DNA of 39,453 nucleotides, taken from NCBI GenBank assembly GCA_022795445.1, contig JAAWGR010000020.1, forward strand, positions 1 to 39,453, written 5' to 3'. Source of the stretch: Oscillibacter sp. (lineage in GTDB: Bacteria > Bacillota > Clostridia > Oscillospirales > Oscillospiraceae). Below, one piece after another: positions 1 through 8,141 of the stretch. Below the pieces are notes generated by a model. It was not told the origin of the DNA, searched no databases, and saw only the letters and a program-made list of their open reading frames with translations. The stretch's first letter is position 1. Each line of letters starts with the position of its first letter. A program made the translations under genes and the position numbers.

Positions 1-1
1 T

Positions 2-898
2 GATGTGGTGTATAAGGGCTGTATACACCTGTGTGCTGACCGGCGAAAAATTACATTTCGTTTCGGCGAAAATCGACATTTTCACGTTGGCGTTGACATT
101 GAGTCCAAAGGGCAGATGGCGGGCATTGCCGTCCCCTATGTGACCAACCGGGCGATCATGAACCGCCTGGACACTGTGGTGGGGCCGGACGGCTGGTACA
201 ACGAGTTCAAGCCCTGGCACGGCGCCGGGAAGAAGGAGGCTCAGATCTGCGGCATCTCGGTTTTTTTCGAGGACCGGGGCTTCATCACCAAATGGGACGG
301 CGCGGAGGATTCCGACATTGAACCTATCAAGGGCGGTCTGTCCGACAGCATGAAGCGGGCCGCTGTCCAGTGGGGCATTGGCCGTGTTCTCTACAATATG
401 GACACTGTTTTCGTGGATGTGGAACAGCGGGGAAAAAGCTGGATTATTAAGAAGAGCGCCCGGGCCAAGCTGGACAAGGCATATCTGGACATGCTGAAAG
501 CCTTGAAGCTGGAACCTGCCTCCGCTGGCGGTATTCAGTCTTTGCTGGCGGGCAGCGCTGGAGAGCCGGATAATACGCCCAGGCGGACCGGCACTCCGGC
601 GATTCCCTCCGAAAATACGCAGCCTGCCCCGGAGAAGAAACAGGAGCGTCTGCCCAAAACTGCCTGCATCGTCACGGAAATGCAGAAGCATAAGGGCATG
701 AACTCCACCAACACCAGAGTGAAGCTGAAAAACGCGGAGGGCAAGGAGATTTCCGCGTTTGTCCAGAGAGAGCATCCCATGCTTGTTTCCGGCACCGTGC
801 TGGTGAACACGAAGCTGACCACCAAGCAGCAGGACTCTGTGGCGTACTACGTTTTGGAGTCCTATGAGATCGTCCCGCCGGATCAGCGGGCGGCGTAA
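2..898 (+). CDS. Rad52/Rad22-like single-strand annealing protein, 5' end possibly outside window
   Basis: The reading frame is open to the left edge, so the true start may lie upstream; a GTG at 5 is the first possible start seen. The segment from about residue 38 (VPYVTNRAIMNRLD, then GGLSDSMKRAAVQWGIGR) is the conserved core of the phage/ICE Rad52-type annealing proteins, which load on single-stranded DNA and pair homologous strands. About 75 residues rich in Pro, Glu and Lys link this core to a C-terminal part of about 85 residues (from 'TACIVTEMQKHKGMN') that I cannot assign. The first 30 or so residues look unlike the usual N-terminus, so a frame error or alternative start near the edge is possible. 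It is 18 bp upstream of a Rad50-like ATPase in the same operon, which suggests a recombination or replication module of a mobile element. The family call is firm; the role in a conjugative element is inferred. Confidence 0.8.
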   Translation, partial: DVVYKGCIHLCADRRKITFRFGENRHFHVGVDIESKGQMAGIAVPYVTNRAIMNRLDTVVGPDGWYNEFKPWHGAGKKEAQICGISVFFEDRGFITKWDGAEDSDIEPIKGGLSDSMKRAAVQWGIGRVLYNMDTVFVDVEQRGKSWIIKKSARAKLDKAYLDMLKALKLEPASAGGIQSLLAGSAGEPDNTPRRTGTPAIPSENTQPAPEKKQERLPKTACIVTEMQKHKGMNSTNTRVKLKNAEGKEISAFVQREHPMLVSGTVLVNTKLTTKQQDSVAYYVLESYEIVPPDQRAA

Positions 899-916
899 AG
901 AGAAAGGGGCGTTTCT

Positions 917-2749
917 ATGGAAAAGATCCAGTCTTTTCAGATCACCGGCATGACCATTTCCGGTTTCAAGTGCTATCAGGAACCGGCGGAGCTGGAGTTC
1001 GGGAATCCCACCGTCATCACCGGCGGAAATGGCCGGGGGAAGAGCAGCGTGGCTGACGCCATCGCCTTTGCCGTCACCGGCCTCCCCTTCTTCGGGGAGC
1101 GGGGCCTGGACCGGCTGCACAACGAGGTCAACCCGGATGTGTCCATTGCCATGCGCTTTGTGGACGGCACCGGAAAGGCTCATGAGCTGGTCCGTACCCG
1201 CCAGGATGGCAAGATGCGGATCACCTACGACGGCGGCGAAATCCGCCAGCCGGACCTGAACGACCTCTTTGGAGAGCGGGATGTGTTTCTCTCCATCTTC
1301 AACCCTCTGTACTTCATTGAGGAGCTGGGAGATAGCGGCAAAAACCTCCTGGAGCGGTATCTGCCGGAACTGCCTGTGGAAACGGTTCTGGCACAGCTTC
1401 CCGCTGACCTGGCCTATATCCTGAAGGACGAGCCGCTTCTTTCGCCCGCAACCTATCTGAAGAACAAGCGGGCGGATATTCGGAATCTGGAAGAGAACGT
1501 CCTTTATATGCAGGGCCAGCGCGATCAGGCGGAATCCCAAGGCAAGGGGCTGCGTCAGGCGGCGGAAGCTGCCGCTCAGAAGCAGACCGTGCTCCAGGCG
1601 GAACTGACCGCCCTGGAGGAAAAACAATTTAATGGGCTGGACGTTTCCACCATGCGGGAGAGGTTGGTGGACCTCAGCGCCCGTTATGAGGAGGCCCTGC
1701 GGGACAGCGGCGGCCGCGAGGAACAGGACCAGCTCTCCGAACTTCGGGCGAAAATCGCCAAAAGATCGGCGGAACAGTATCAGTCGCAATATGCCAAACC
1801 CCTGGCGGAAACTGCCGCTGAGGTGAAAAATCTGGCAGCGCGTTATCAGCAGGAGGGGCAAAACTACAAGTGCCTTTCCGCCGGAAATCCATGTCCTGCC
1901 TGCCATCGCCCCATTCCGGAGAATATTTTGCGGTCGGTGCAGGCGGAGATCAAAAAGGCTGCCGGTGATATTCTCGCTGAGGGCAGGGAAAAGCAGGCCC
2001 AGCTTGTGGAACTCCAGAAGATGGATCAGAAAGCCGCTGATACGTTCGAGAAGTTTAAGGCCGATGATTTGGAGAAGTGGTCTCGGGAAATGTCCGAACT
2101 GGAAGCCCGCCGCCGAGCGTTGGCGAGTGCTATCCCTCAGGAGGCGGAAAATCTTCGGCAGGAAATTCAAGATCTCAGCGCCGCCATTGAGTATGGCAAT
2201 CTCAGCCAGGAGGAATTTGACCGGCTGAAAGAGTGCCGGGAGGAGCTGCGGCAGTGCGCCGCTGACCTGTCTGCGGCGGAGAAGGCTGTTTCCGTGAAGC
2301 CGGAGGACATTGACGGACAGATCGGACAGGCAAACCAGCAGATCGCGGCGCTGAAAAAGCAGATTGTCAACGCGGCGCAGTACGTTTCCAAGCGAGCGGA
2401 GATGCTGTTCTCCTCCTTGAAAATGAACCGTGTGGAAATTTCCCTCTATGACGTGGTGAAGTCCACCGGAGAACTCAAGGACGCTTTCAAGTTCAACTAC
2501 GCTGGACGGCGCTATGACCGGCTGTCCCTGTCGGAGAAAATCCGGGCGGGTATGGAGGTTTCCGAGCTGATGAAGCGGCTCACCGGGCGCAATTATCCGA
2601 TCTTTGTGGACAATATGGAGTCCGTGGACGACCTGGCCAACGTCCGGCCCACGGGTCAGGTGATTATGGCCAAGTGTGTACATGGAGCGGAATTGTCCGT
2701 GCGTCCCTTGAATCCCATCCCGGCGGCTGGGCAGCAGAAAGCCGCGTGA
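917..2749 (+). CDS. Rad50/SMC-like AAA ATPase with zinc hook
   Basis: A 610-residue ATPase of the Rad50/RecN/SbcC type. The Walker A loop GGNGRGKSS lies at residues 36-44, directly after an N-terminal strand pair typical of SMC heads. Residues ~185-510 are rich in Glu, Gln, Ala and Lys in coiled-coil pattern, interrupted by a CPAC zinc-hook motif at residues 326-329 that would dimerise two molecules. The C-terminal head keeps an LSLSEKIRAGME signature-like stretch and a hydrophobic FVDNMESVDD segment at the Walker B/D-loop position. No separate nuclease gene (SbcD/Mre11) is adjacent. Members of this type sit beside Rad52-like or RecT-like proteins in mobile elements and are thought to help process DNA ends. 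The start ATG has the site AAAGGGG a few bases upstream. Family is confident, the exact partner is unknown. Confidence 0.85.
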   Translation: MEKIQSFQITGMTISGFKCYQEPAELEFGNPTVITGGNGRGKSSVADAIAFAVTGLPFFGERGLDRLHNEVNPDVSIAMRFVDGTGKAHELVRTRQDGKMRITYDGGEIRQPDLNDLFGERDVFLSIFNPLYFIEELGDSGKNLLERYLPELPVETVLAQLPADLAYILKDEPLLSPATYLKNKRADIRNLEENVLYMQGQRDQAESQGKGLRQAAEAAAQKQTVLQAELTALEEKQFNGLDVSTMRERLVDLSARYEEALRDSGGREEQDQLSELRAKIAKRSAEQYQSQYAKPLAETAAEVKNLAARYQQEGQNYKCLSAGNPCPACHRPIPENILRSVQAEIKKAAGDILAEGREKQAQLVELQKMDQKAADTFEKFKADDLEKWSREMSELEARRRALASAIPQEAENLRQEIQDLSAAIEYGNLSQEEFDRLKECREELRQCAADLSAAEKAVSVKPEDIDGQIGQANQQIAALKKQIVNAAQYVSKRAEMLFSSLKMNRVEISLYDVVKSTGELKDAFKFNYAGRRYDRLSLSEKIRAGMEVSELMKRLTGRNYPIFVDNMESVDDLANVRPTGQVIMAKCVHGAELSVRPLNPIPAAGQQKAA

Positions 2750-2776
2750 CCAGCTTGATTTGAGGAGGTATGCCGC

Positions 2777-3838
2777 TTGGTCTATGAGAAAATTCCCATC
2801 GTGGAAACGGCCCGGCGGTGCGGGCTGATCCTCGACTCCCGGACGCTCAAGCGTCTGGAGGTCGAGGCCAGCTGTCCCTTCTGCGGCGACCACGGGCCGG
2901 GAAAATTCCACCTCAGCCTCAACACCAACACAGATCAATACCGCTGCAACCTCTGTGGAGCGCATGGGAACAGTGTTTCTCTGTATGCCCGGATCAAGGG
3001 CATGAGCAACAAAGAGGCTTTTCGGGAGCTGTCTAAGGAAGCCAAAGCATACCCCTTCCCGCAGCAGCCGGAGCCGCAAAAAACGGAGCGGCAGCCGCTT
3101 CCTTTGGAACAGCGGCACGCCGCATACATGGATATGCTGGACCATCTGACACTCCTGGGCAGGCACCGGGAAAACCTGCTTGGCCGGGGGCTGTCCATGG
3201 AGCGCATCCATGAGAATCAATACCGCAGTATGCCGGAAACGGACCGGAGCCGGAGGCTTCTCGCGGAGCTTCTGCGGGCCTGCGGTCACGAGCTGCGGGG
3301 CCTGCCGGGCTTTCGTACATACTACGGCGAATGGTCCATCAACGGACCCACCGGGTTTCTGATTCCTGTCCGCAATAAAGACGGGCTGATTCAGGGCCTC
3401 AAAATACGGTTAGACGACGCGGATTCCCCAAACCGCAAGTACCGCTGGCTTTCCAGCAGGGGACTGCCCGACGGGACCCGCAGTTATTCCTGGATTCATG
3501 TCACCGGCAACACCGCCAGCAAGCGGGCCTTTCTCACGGAAGGGCCGCTGAAAGGCGACGCCGCCAGCTTCCTGGCAAACGACGCGCTCTTTGTCAGCGT
3601 CGGAGGTGTCAATGCCATCCACGGCCTGAAGGGCACCCTGATGGATTTGGGCGTCCGTGAGGTAGTGGAAGCCATGGACATGGACCAGATGACCAACGAG
3701 AATGTCCGAAAGGCCGTCCTCGCCATGCGCCGGGAGGTTCAGACCATCCCAGGCATCAAATACTACAAATACACATGGAATCCGGCTTATAAAGGGGTAG
3801 ACGATTACTTTTTGAGCCGGAGAGCCGCCATGCAGTGA
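2777..3838 (+). CDS. CHC2-type zinc-finger, DnaG-like primase/toprim protein
   Basis: A 353-residue protein with a DnaG-type zinc-binding domain: Cys33-x2-Cys36 and Cys57-x2-Cys60, bracketing the FHLSLNTNTDQYRCNLC strand pair. The second half (from about residue 200, 'GFLIPVRNKDGLIQGLKIRL', then 'FLTEGPLKGDAAS' and 'VVEAMDMDQM') resembles the toprim-like fold of phage and plasmid primases (the DUF3854 type). It probably primes DNA synthesis for the mobile element, or is a degenerate primase that binds the template. The start is TTG at 2777: a strong GAGGAGG precedes it, and the ATG at 2770 is in a frame that stops after five codons. It follows the Rad50-like gene in the same operon. A full helicase domain is absent, so another gene would have to supply it. 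Confidence 0.8.
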   Translation: MVYEKIPIVETARRCGLILDSRTLKRLEVEASCPFCGDHGPGKFHLSLNTNTDQYRCNLCGAHGNSVSLYARIKGMSNKEAFRELSKEAKAYPFPQQPEPQKTERQPLPLEQRHAAYMDMLDHLTLLGRHRENLLGRGLSMERIHENQYRSMPETDRSRRLLAELLRACGHELRGLPGFRTYYGEWSINGPTGFLIPVRNKDGLIQGLKIRLDDADSPNRKYRWLSSRGLPDGTRSYSWIHVTGNTASKRAFLTEGPLKGDAASFLANDALFVSVGGVNAIHGLKGTLMDLGVREVVEAMDMDQMTNENVRKAVLAMRREVQTIPGIKYYKYTWNPAYKGVDDYFLSRRAAMQ

Positions 3839-3850
3839 ACGAGGTGCATA

Positions 3851-4471
3851 ATGGACGATAGAATCCTGGTTAAGATGACTGCGGAGAATCATTGTATTTT
3901 GTTCCGCACGGTCACGCCTGCGGAAAAATCTCCTCATACCTTTTACATCACCCGTGACACCTTTGCGGAGCTGAAGGATAAGGGCGAGGTTACGAAACAC
4001 GATTGCGGGTCCTTTGCAGTTTTGCGGCGGGATGACAGCACAGACACGATAAGCATCCGCTTCACCTGGCTGTCCTGCTCCGGCAGCGACCAAGTGGCGG
4101 GCTGGGAACAGACGGTGAAACTGCCCTATGAGAGTCTGCACAATTTCATAGAGAAAAGCGCCGGGGAATCCAAGCCGTCCAAATGGGCCGCCCTTTCCGT
4201 GAAGTCCCGGGAACTGCCGAAGCTGGTATTCTGCGGACGGGAAAATCTTCACGCTGTGGTGGGTAATCAGACGGTCCGCCGTAAGCTGGTCCGGTTCCTG
4301 CGGAACAACTTTCGCTGGCAGGGTGCAGATGAAATCCGGTTTTACAACGATTTTATGCCCTACAGCTTTTTCTTCCAGGAGTTTCGCGGCAGTCAGCAGG
4401 GAATGTGCGGCGGCCTGATTCTCCATGGGCAGGAAAACATGGACCGGGCATATTACTCCATCCACACTTAA
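3851..4471 (+). CDS. Hypothetical protein in mobile-element operon
   Basis: A 206-residue soluble protein that I do not recognise. It has no signal peptide, no membrane segment and no clear catalytic motif. It is rich in aromatic residues towards the C-terminus (FRWQGADEIRFYNDFMPYSF). GAGGTG lies 4 bases before the ATG, and the gene starts 12 bp after the primase-like gene and ends 19 bp before the next one, so it is co-transcribed with the recombination module. A role in element DNA metabolism or its control is only guilt by association. Confidence 0.75.
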   Translation: MDDRILVKMTAENHCILFRTVTPAEKSPHTFYITRDTFAELKDKGEVTKHDCGSFAVLRRDDSTDTISIRFTWLSCSGSDQVAGWEQTVKLPYESLHNFIEKSAGESKPSKWAALSVKSRELPKLVFCGRENLHAVVGNQTVRRKLVRFLRNNFRWQGADEIRFYNDFMPYSFFFQEFRGSQQGMCGGLILHGQENMDRAYYSIHT

Positions 4472-4490
4472 AAAGAAAAGGAGCTGTTTT

Positions 4491-5186
4491 ATGGGAGAAG
4501 TCTTTGATATTCGCAACAAGATCGGCGCCGCTGAGGGCAATGAGGCGCATATGCTTGGGAAGTTTCTGTATTACTCCCTGGCAAACCTCCTGGTGGAGAA
4601 GGACGCCCTGGCCAAGCTCTGCGAGGACTTGGACATCCCCTACACCGGCGGCAAACGGCTGTCTGTTTCGGACGCCTTCCGCTCCGCTACGGGGGACATC
4701 CAGGAGCGCATTCCCGTCACCCGGATGGGTGAAACCCATATCTACCTGGCTTACTGCCGGGACAACAAGCGCACGGCTGATATCCTCTCCCGGGAACTGG
4801 TGAAGGAAACCCTGAACCAGCAGACCAACCAGTATGAGAAGCTGGCAAACATCAGCTACGACAAGCGGGACGGCGCGTTTCGGTGCGATAATCTTGTCAT
4901 GGATGATGTGGTAGATGTCATGAAGTGCTGCCGCCAGGCGGAGGAACTGTTTGAACTCTACCAGCTCTGCGCCAACCGCAAGCATGTGGAAACCATCTGC
5001 ACCAATTTCCTGCGGTCCATTGAGGCCACTAAGCTCAGCATCACCGGATTCCTCTACTTCGTTCCCCGGACTTACATGGAAAAGGTGGATGTGTTTGAGG
5101 AGTTCATCAACTTCCTGAGTGGCCTGAACCGGAAGGGAACTCCGCTGATCGTAAACAGCTTCTACATCATCGACGACGAGAAGTAG
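4491..5186 (+). CDS. Conserved mobile-element protein of unknown function (possibly DUF6744-like)
   Basis: A 231-residue protein beginning MGEVFDIRNKIGAAEGNEAH. The start at 4491 is chosen because AAAGGAG lies just upstream; the frame is also open a further 22 codons but that part overlaps the previous gene. It is helical and acidic with no transmembrane segment. From memory it resembles small proteins in Clostridia conjugative elements annotated as a DUF (possibly DUF6744); I cannot confirm the number. Two-thirds of the way along, the repeated Cys/aromatic pattern 'CCRQAEELFELYQLCANRKH' is visible. It sits between two unknown genes in the recombination operon and is followed 9 bp later by the last gene. 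Function unknown. Confidence 0.75.
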   Translation: MGEVFDIRNKIGAAEGNEAHMLGKFLYYSLANLLVEKDALAKLCEDLDIPYTGGKRLSVSDAFRSATGDIQERIPVTRMGETHIYLAYCRDNKRTADILSRELVKETLNQQTNQYEKLANISYDKRDGAFRCDNLVMDDVVDVMKCCRQAEELFELYQLCANRKHVETICTNFLRSIEATKLSITGFLYFVPRTYMEKVDVFEEFINFLSGLNRKGTPLIVNSFYIIDDEK

Positions 5187-5195
5187 CGGGGCAAA

Positions 5196-5471
5196 ATGAC
5201 GGAGGAGTTCTACGCGGCGGTGAAGAAGGAAATTGCCGAGTACCAGGAGCGGGCGGACTACTTCATCCAGTCTGGATGCCAGAGTCCGGCGGTCCTGGAG
5301 CGTTGGGCCTTGAAGATTCAGGGCCTTGAGCAGCACAAACGGCATTATGAACAGGTGCTCCGCCGGGAACTGGATGGGCTGGACGACGATTTCAACACGT
5401 TGAAATTCCTAGGGCAGGAATTGCAGGCCAGAGCGCAGAGTATTCGATTTCAGAAGCAGAAAGCGACATAA
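5196..5471 (+). CDS. Small hypothetical protein, last gene of operon
   Basis: A 91-residue, highly charged, almost entirely helical protein (AVKKEIAEYQERADYF, then LEQHKRHYEQVLRRELDG), which suggests a short coiled coil. It has no recognisable domain. It begins 9 bp after the preceding gene and ends immediately before a strong terminator, so it is the final gene of the left operon. Its function is unknown; a structural or adaptor role for the neighbouring DNA-processing proteins is a guess. Confidence 0.65.
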   Translation: MTEEFYAAVKKEIAEYQERADYFIQSGCQSPAVLERWALKIQGLEQHKRHYEQVLRRELDGLDDDFNTLKFLGQELQARAQSIRFQKQKAT

Positions 5472-5481
5472 TTAAAATCAG

Positions 5482-5515
5482 AGGCGGGGAGAATATCTCC
5501 TCGCCTCTTTTCTTT
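5482..5515 (+). terminator. Rho-independent terminator of the recombination operon
   Basis: A 10-bp stem, GAGGCGGGGA pairing with TCCTCGCCTC apart from one G-T pair, encloses a short AT-rich loop and runs into a T-rich tract. It lies 10 bp after the last stop codon of the left operon. The bases right after it form a short palindrome around TTTTGCGCAAAA. Confidence 0.8.
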
Positions 5516-5524
5516 TGCGCAAAA

Positions 5525-5552
5525 GAAAGACAGACGCCCTAAAAAGAGCGTC
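5525..5552 (-). terminator. Probable terminator of the minus-strand XRE gene
   Basis: Read on the minus strand, GACGC and GCGTC form a short stem around a T-rich loop, followed by a run of T and C (TGTCTTTCTTTT). It lies just past the stop codon of the XRE regulator gene. The stem is short, so this is less certain than the neighbouring plus-strand terminator. Confidence 0.5.
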
Positions 5553-5558
5553 CGCCAT

Positions 5559-5882
5559 TTATTTGCTAGATTGAAGCCGGTTAATCAAGCCAATCAGCAT
5601 GATAAGATCGTCTTCGTCTAATTTCCGCATTCCCTCCATAGCCCGGTGGAGAAGCTGAGGATTAATGGTTTCCGAATCAAAGAATTGTAGGGGTGAAATT
5701 TCAAAATAATCGCATATCCGCAGAAATTGAGTCATGGAAGGCAAAGCCTTTCCGGAGGATATGGCCTGGATATACCCTTTGTTCTGTCCCAATTCTGTGC
5801 TCATCTGATATTCAGAAACATTTTTCTTTAAGCGCAGTTCTGTAATGCGGGTCTGGATAAATCTTGCGTCCACACAGCTCAC
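5559..5882 (-). CDS. XRE-family helix-turn-helix regulator
   Basis: A 107-residue DNA-binding protein of the lambda-repressor/XRE class. The five-helix HTH covers about residues 7-65, with 'SEYQMSTELGQNKGYIQAIS' as the helix-turn-helix core. The remaining ~40 residues form a helical tail (LDEDDLIMLIGLINRLQ), probably for dimerisation. The chosen start is GTG at 5882; a second GTG three codons later is also plausible because AGAGGTGAG lies in front of it. A palindrome immediately upstream could be its own operator. It is transcribed towards the recombination operon and convergent with it, and probably controls genes of the mobile element or itself. Confidence 0.8.
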   Translation of the reverse strand: MSCVDARFIQTRITELRLKKNVSEYQMSTELGQNKGYIQAISSGKALPSMTQFLRICDYFEISPLQFFDSETINPQLLHRAMEGMRKLDEDDLIMLIGLINRLQSSK

Positions 5883-5904
5883 CTCTGCTTATAGCATAGC
5901 AGAG
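5883..5904. promoter_or_regulatory. Palindromic operator candidate upstream of the XRE gene
   Basis: CTCTGCT and AGCAGAG form a perfect 7-bp inverted repeat with an 8-bp AT-rich spacer, touching the start of the XRE regulator gene. The position and dyad symmetry fit autoregulation by a dimeric XRE repressor. It could also act as a hairpin covering the ribosome site in the mRNA. Confidence 0.4.
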
Positions 5905-6019
5905 TTTTTATATAGACATTCCATAATAAATATGCTAATATTTCAATTATACTCCGATAAAGTACATATTAAATAAGTTATTCACATTTTATATCTATAT
6001 CTTGGAGGTTGATTTACAA

Positions 6020-6559
6020 ATGGAATTATATACCTGTGCCGTTACTGGCCATAGGCCAACGCGGTTTAAATGGAAGTACAATGAAAACAACAATGGCTGC
6101 AAGCGGTTGAAGAAACGAATGAAAGAGCAGTTCACTTTGCTTTATGAAAAGGGCGTTCGCCGCTTCTACGTAGGTGGTGCCCTTGGAGTAGATATGTGGG
6201 CCGGGGAGATACTGCTTCAAATGAAGGAACTGCCCGACTACAAGGACATCCACCTGATTGTAGTGCTGCCCTTTGACGGATACAATAAGACCTGGGACAG
6301 TCAAAGCAAAAATCGTCTGCAATTTTTGTTGAATCACAGTGCAGAAAACATTATTGTGGGACAAAGAACCCAAGCACCCGCTGTTTGCTATAAACTCCGC
6401 AATTATTATATGATAAATCATGCTGACTGCCTGCTGGCAGTATATGATGATAATCGCTCTATCCGCAGTGGGACGGGAATGACGGTCAATTATGCCAGAA
6501 AAAGGGAATTGAAGATCAAACTTATTCATCCAGATACAGGCGTCGTAACTATTATGTGA
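6020..6559 (+). CDS. SLOG-domain protein (DUF1273/YpsA-like)
   Basis: A 179-residue protein of the YpsA-like SLOG superfamily. It opens with CAVTGHRP, contains the nucleotide-binding GGALGVDMWAGE loop at about residues 49-60 and ends with the strand 'CLLAVYDD...SGTGMTVNYA'. SLOG folds bind nucleotides or nucleotide-derived signals; the precise ligand of this group is not settled. I choose ATG at 6020 because GGAGG sits 11 bases upstream, rather than the in-frame TTG at 6002 that overlaps that site. The gene is AT-rich compared with the left operon and stands alone between the XRE gene and the sugar locus. Such proteins are common in mobile elements and near defence genes. Confidence 0.85.
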   Translation: MELYTCAVTGHRPTRFKWKYNENNNGCKRLKKRMKEQFTLLYEKGVRRFYVGGALGVDMWAGEILLQMKELPDYKDIHLIVVLPFDGYNKTWDSQSKNRLQFLLNHSAENIIVGQRTQAPAVCYKLRNYYMINHADCLLAVYDDNRSIRSGTGMTVNYARKRELKIKLIHPDTGVVTIM

Positions 6560-6600
6560 ACCAAGGATATATTTGTGTGTTTTCCAATTTTATTGAAATG

Positions 6601-6661
6601 CAATGATTTTGATATTTTAGCTATAGACTTGATATATAGTCGAAAACTTTTAAGGTAAAAT
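6601..6661 (+). promoter_or_regulatory. Promoter region of the first sugar operon
   Basis: TAAAAT at 6656-6661, preceded by AAGG, is the best -10 candidate; no good -35 stands at the right distance, which fits an activator-dependent promoter. TTGATAT occurs at 6609-6615 and again at 6629-6635, 20 bp apart, in the place where an AraC-type activator would bind. The same AAGGTAAAAT-like string occurs before the transporter operon (AAAGGTAAAAT). Confidence 0.35.
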
Positions 6662-6723
6662 AGACAAAGCAACGAAACCAACCGTTAGAGAGTTTGTTTT
6701 ATAATAAAGAGGGTGTATAGGAA

Positions 6724-7329
6724 ATGCTTCATCCAGACAGTCTGCTGATCCGCTTTTTAACAAAAGTGTGCGATCTGCTTTTTCTGAATATTTTGCTCCT
6801 TTTTTCCTGCTTGACCATCGTTTTCACGGGTGCAGCTATCACATCGCTTTACTCTGTGACGCTTAAAATGATACGAAAAGAGGACTACGCTCCAGTAAAA
6901 AATTTTATTCAAGGGCTTAAGCGAAATTTTCTGTTATCTGTTCCAGTCACCATATTGTTTTTTGTGGATATCACGCTGGCAGCGATTTTGAAAACAATAC
7001 TTTATGCTGAAACGCTCTATATTGCACCGACAATATTTGTATTCCTTACAATTGTTTCCCTTTTTTTAACAGCGCTGTTATCCTACCTGTTTCCGCTGTC
7101 AGCACGCTTTGAAAATACGTTCTCACATCATCTCTCAAATGCGGTGCGTCTCGCCTTAGCCAACCTGCCAGTTACGTTCATGCTCACCACAGTCAATCTG
7201 CTTCCCCTGCTGATCAGTTTGTTTGCTCCCTCTCTATTAGGCATAGTTACTGCCTTTTGGTCGCTGTTTGGCTTTGCGGCGGGAGCCTACTTCAATTCTT
7301 TTTACCTGAATCGTATATTCGGCAAATAA
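6724..7329 (+). CDS. YesL-like integral membrane protein (DUF624)
   Basis: A 201-residue membrane protein with about five or six hydrophobic segments (residues ~18-42, 70-90, 98-122, 145-165, 170-192). The opening 'LLIRFLTKVCDLLFLNILLLF' followed by 'CLTIVFTGAAITSLYSV' is characteristic of the DUF624/YesL family, whose members accompany carbohydrate ABC transporters and glycoside hydrolases in Firmicutes. The biochemical role of the family is unknown; an accessory role in sugar uptake is inferred from context. It heads the operon with GH16 and two GH94 genes. It is notably more AT-rich than the genes after it. Confidence 0.85.
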   Translation: MLHPDSLLIRFLTKVCDLLFLNILLLFSCLTIVFTGAAITSLYSVTLKMIRKEDYAPVKNFIQGLKRNFLLSVPVTILFFVDITLAAILKTILYAETLYIAPTIFVFLTIVSLFLTALLSYLFPLSARFENTFSHHLSNAVRLALANLPVTFMLTTVNLLPLLISLFAPSLLGIVTAFWSLFGFAAGAYFNSFYLNRIFGK

Positions 7330-7355
7330 AAACTTATAAGGAGGGATTCGGTCAT

Positions 7356-8123
7356 ATGAAGGAACTACTTTCGTACAAAGATTATGAATTGGTTTTCGAG
7401 GATCATTTTGATGCAGCAGAACTGGATCGAAGCCGCTGGAACGTAGAACTCCATGAGCCGGGTTGGGTCAATCAGGAATGGCAGGAATATGTGGACTCTG
7501 AGGATACGATCCATTTGGAGGACAGCAAGCTCCTGATCCGCCCTATTAAAACTTGTCAAAAGGACGGGAGCGCCACCTATACATCTGGACGTATTTCCAC
7601 CCAGAACAAGCGTGATTTTACTTATGGCCTGTTCGAGGCCCGTCTGCGGGTCCCCAAGGGTAAGGGCTTTCTTCCGGCATTCTGGCTGATGACCACAGAC
7701 GAAGATCGATATGGCCAATGGCCGGAGTGCGGTGAGATCGACATCATGGAAATCATGGGTCACGACACCCGGACGGAATATGGCACCATTCACTATGGGC
7801 TTCCCCACACGGAAAGTCAGGGCAGTTTAACCTTGCACACCGGAGATTTTGCTGAGGAATTTCACACCTTTTCTCTGGAGTGGGTGCCCGGGGCCCTTCG
7901 ATGGTATGTAGACGGCTGTCTGTTTTACGAGACAACACAGTGGTTTTCCGCCGGGGCCGATGATGTTCGGAAACCTTTTCCTGCGCCCTATAACCACGAT
8001 TTGTATATTATCCTGAATCTGGCAGTCGGCGGAAACTGGGTTGGTTATCCGGATGAAGCGACAGACTTCGAAAATGCTGTTTTTGCGGTAGACTATGTAA
8101 GAGTATATCAGAAGAAACACTGA
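7356..8123 (+). CDS. Cytoplasmic glycoside hydrolase family 16 beta-glucanase (laminarinase-like)
   Basis: A 255-residue single-domain GH16 enzyme. The retaining catalytic motif ECGEIDIMEIMG is present, giving nucleophile Glu127, Asp129 and acid/base Glu132. The FEARLRVPKGKGFLPAFWLM strand and the C-terminal LAVGGNWVGYPDE...DYVRVYQ are typical of the laminarinase/endo-1,3-beta-glucanase branch. There is no signal peptide or anchor, so the enzyme should act in the cytoplasm on imported oligosaccharides, unusual for a laminarinase, most of which are secreted. The start at 7356 follows AAGGAGGG; an upstream in-frame extension overlaps the preceding gene. It is followed 18 bp later by a GH94 phosphorylase, which fits hydrolysis to short beta-1,3-glucans ahead of phosphorolysis. 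Exact linkage specificity is not proven. Confidence 0.9.
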   Translation: MKELLSYKDYELVFEDHFDAAELDRSRWNVELHEPGWVNQEWQEYVDSEDTIHLEDSKLLIRPIKTCQKDGSATYTSGRISTQNKRDFTYGLFEARLRVPKGKGFLPAFWLMTTDEDRYGQWPECGEIDIMEIMGHDTRTEYGTIHYGLPHTESQGSLTLHTGDFAEEFHTFSLEWVPGALRWYVDGCLFYETTQWFSAGADDVRKPFPAPYNHDLYIILNLAVGGNWVGYPDEATDFENAVFAVDYVRVYQKKH

Positions 8124-8141
8124 ATAATGGAGGGGATCATT

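Noticed and set aside
4353-5345. 330-codon minus-strand frame across three operon genes
   Set aside because: The plus-strand genes have good ribosome sites and tight spacing; the antisense frame has neither.
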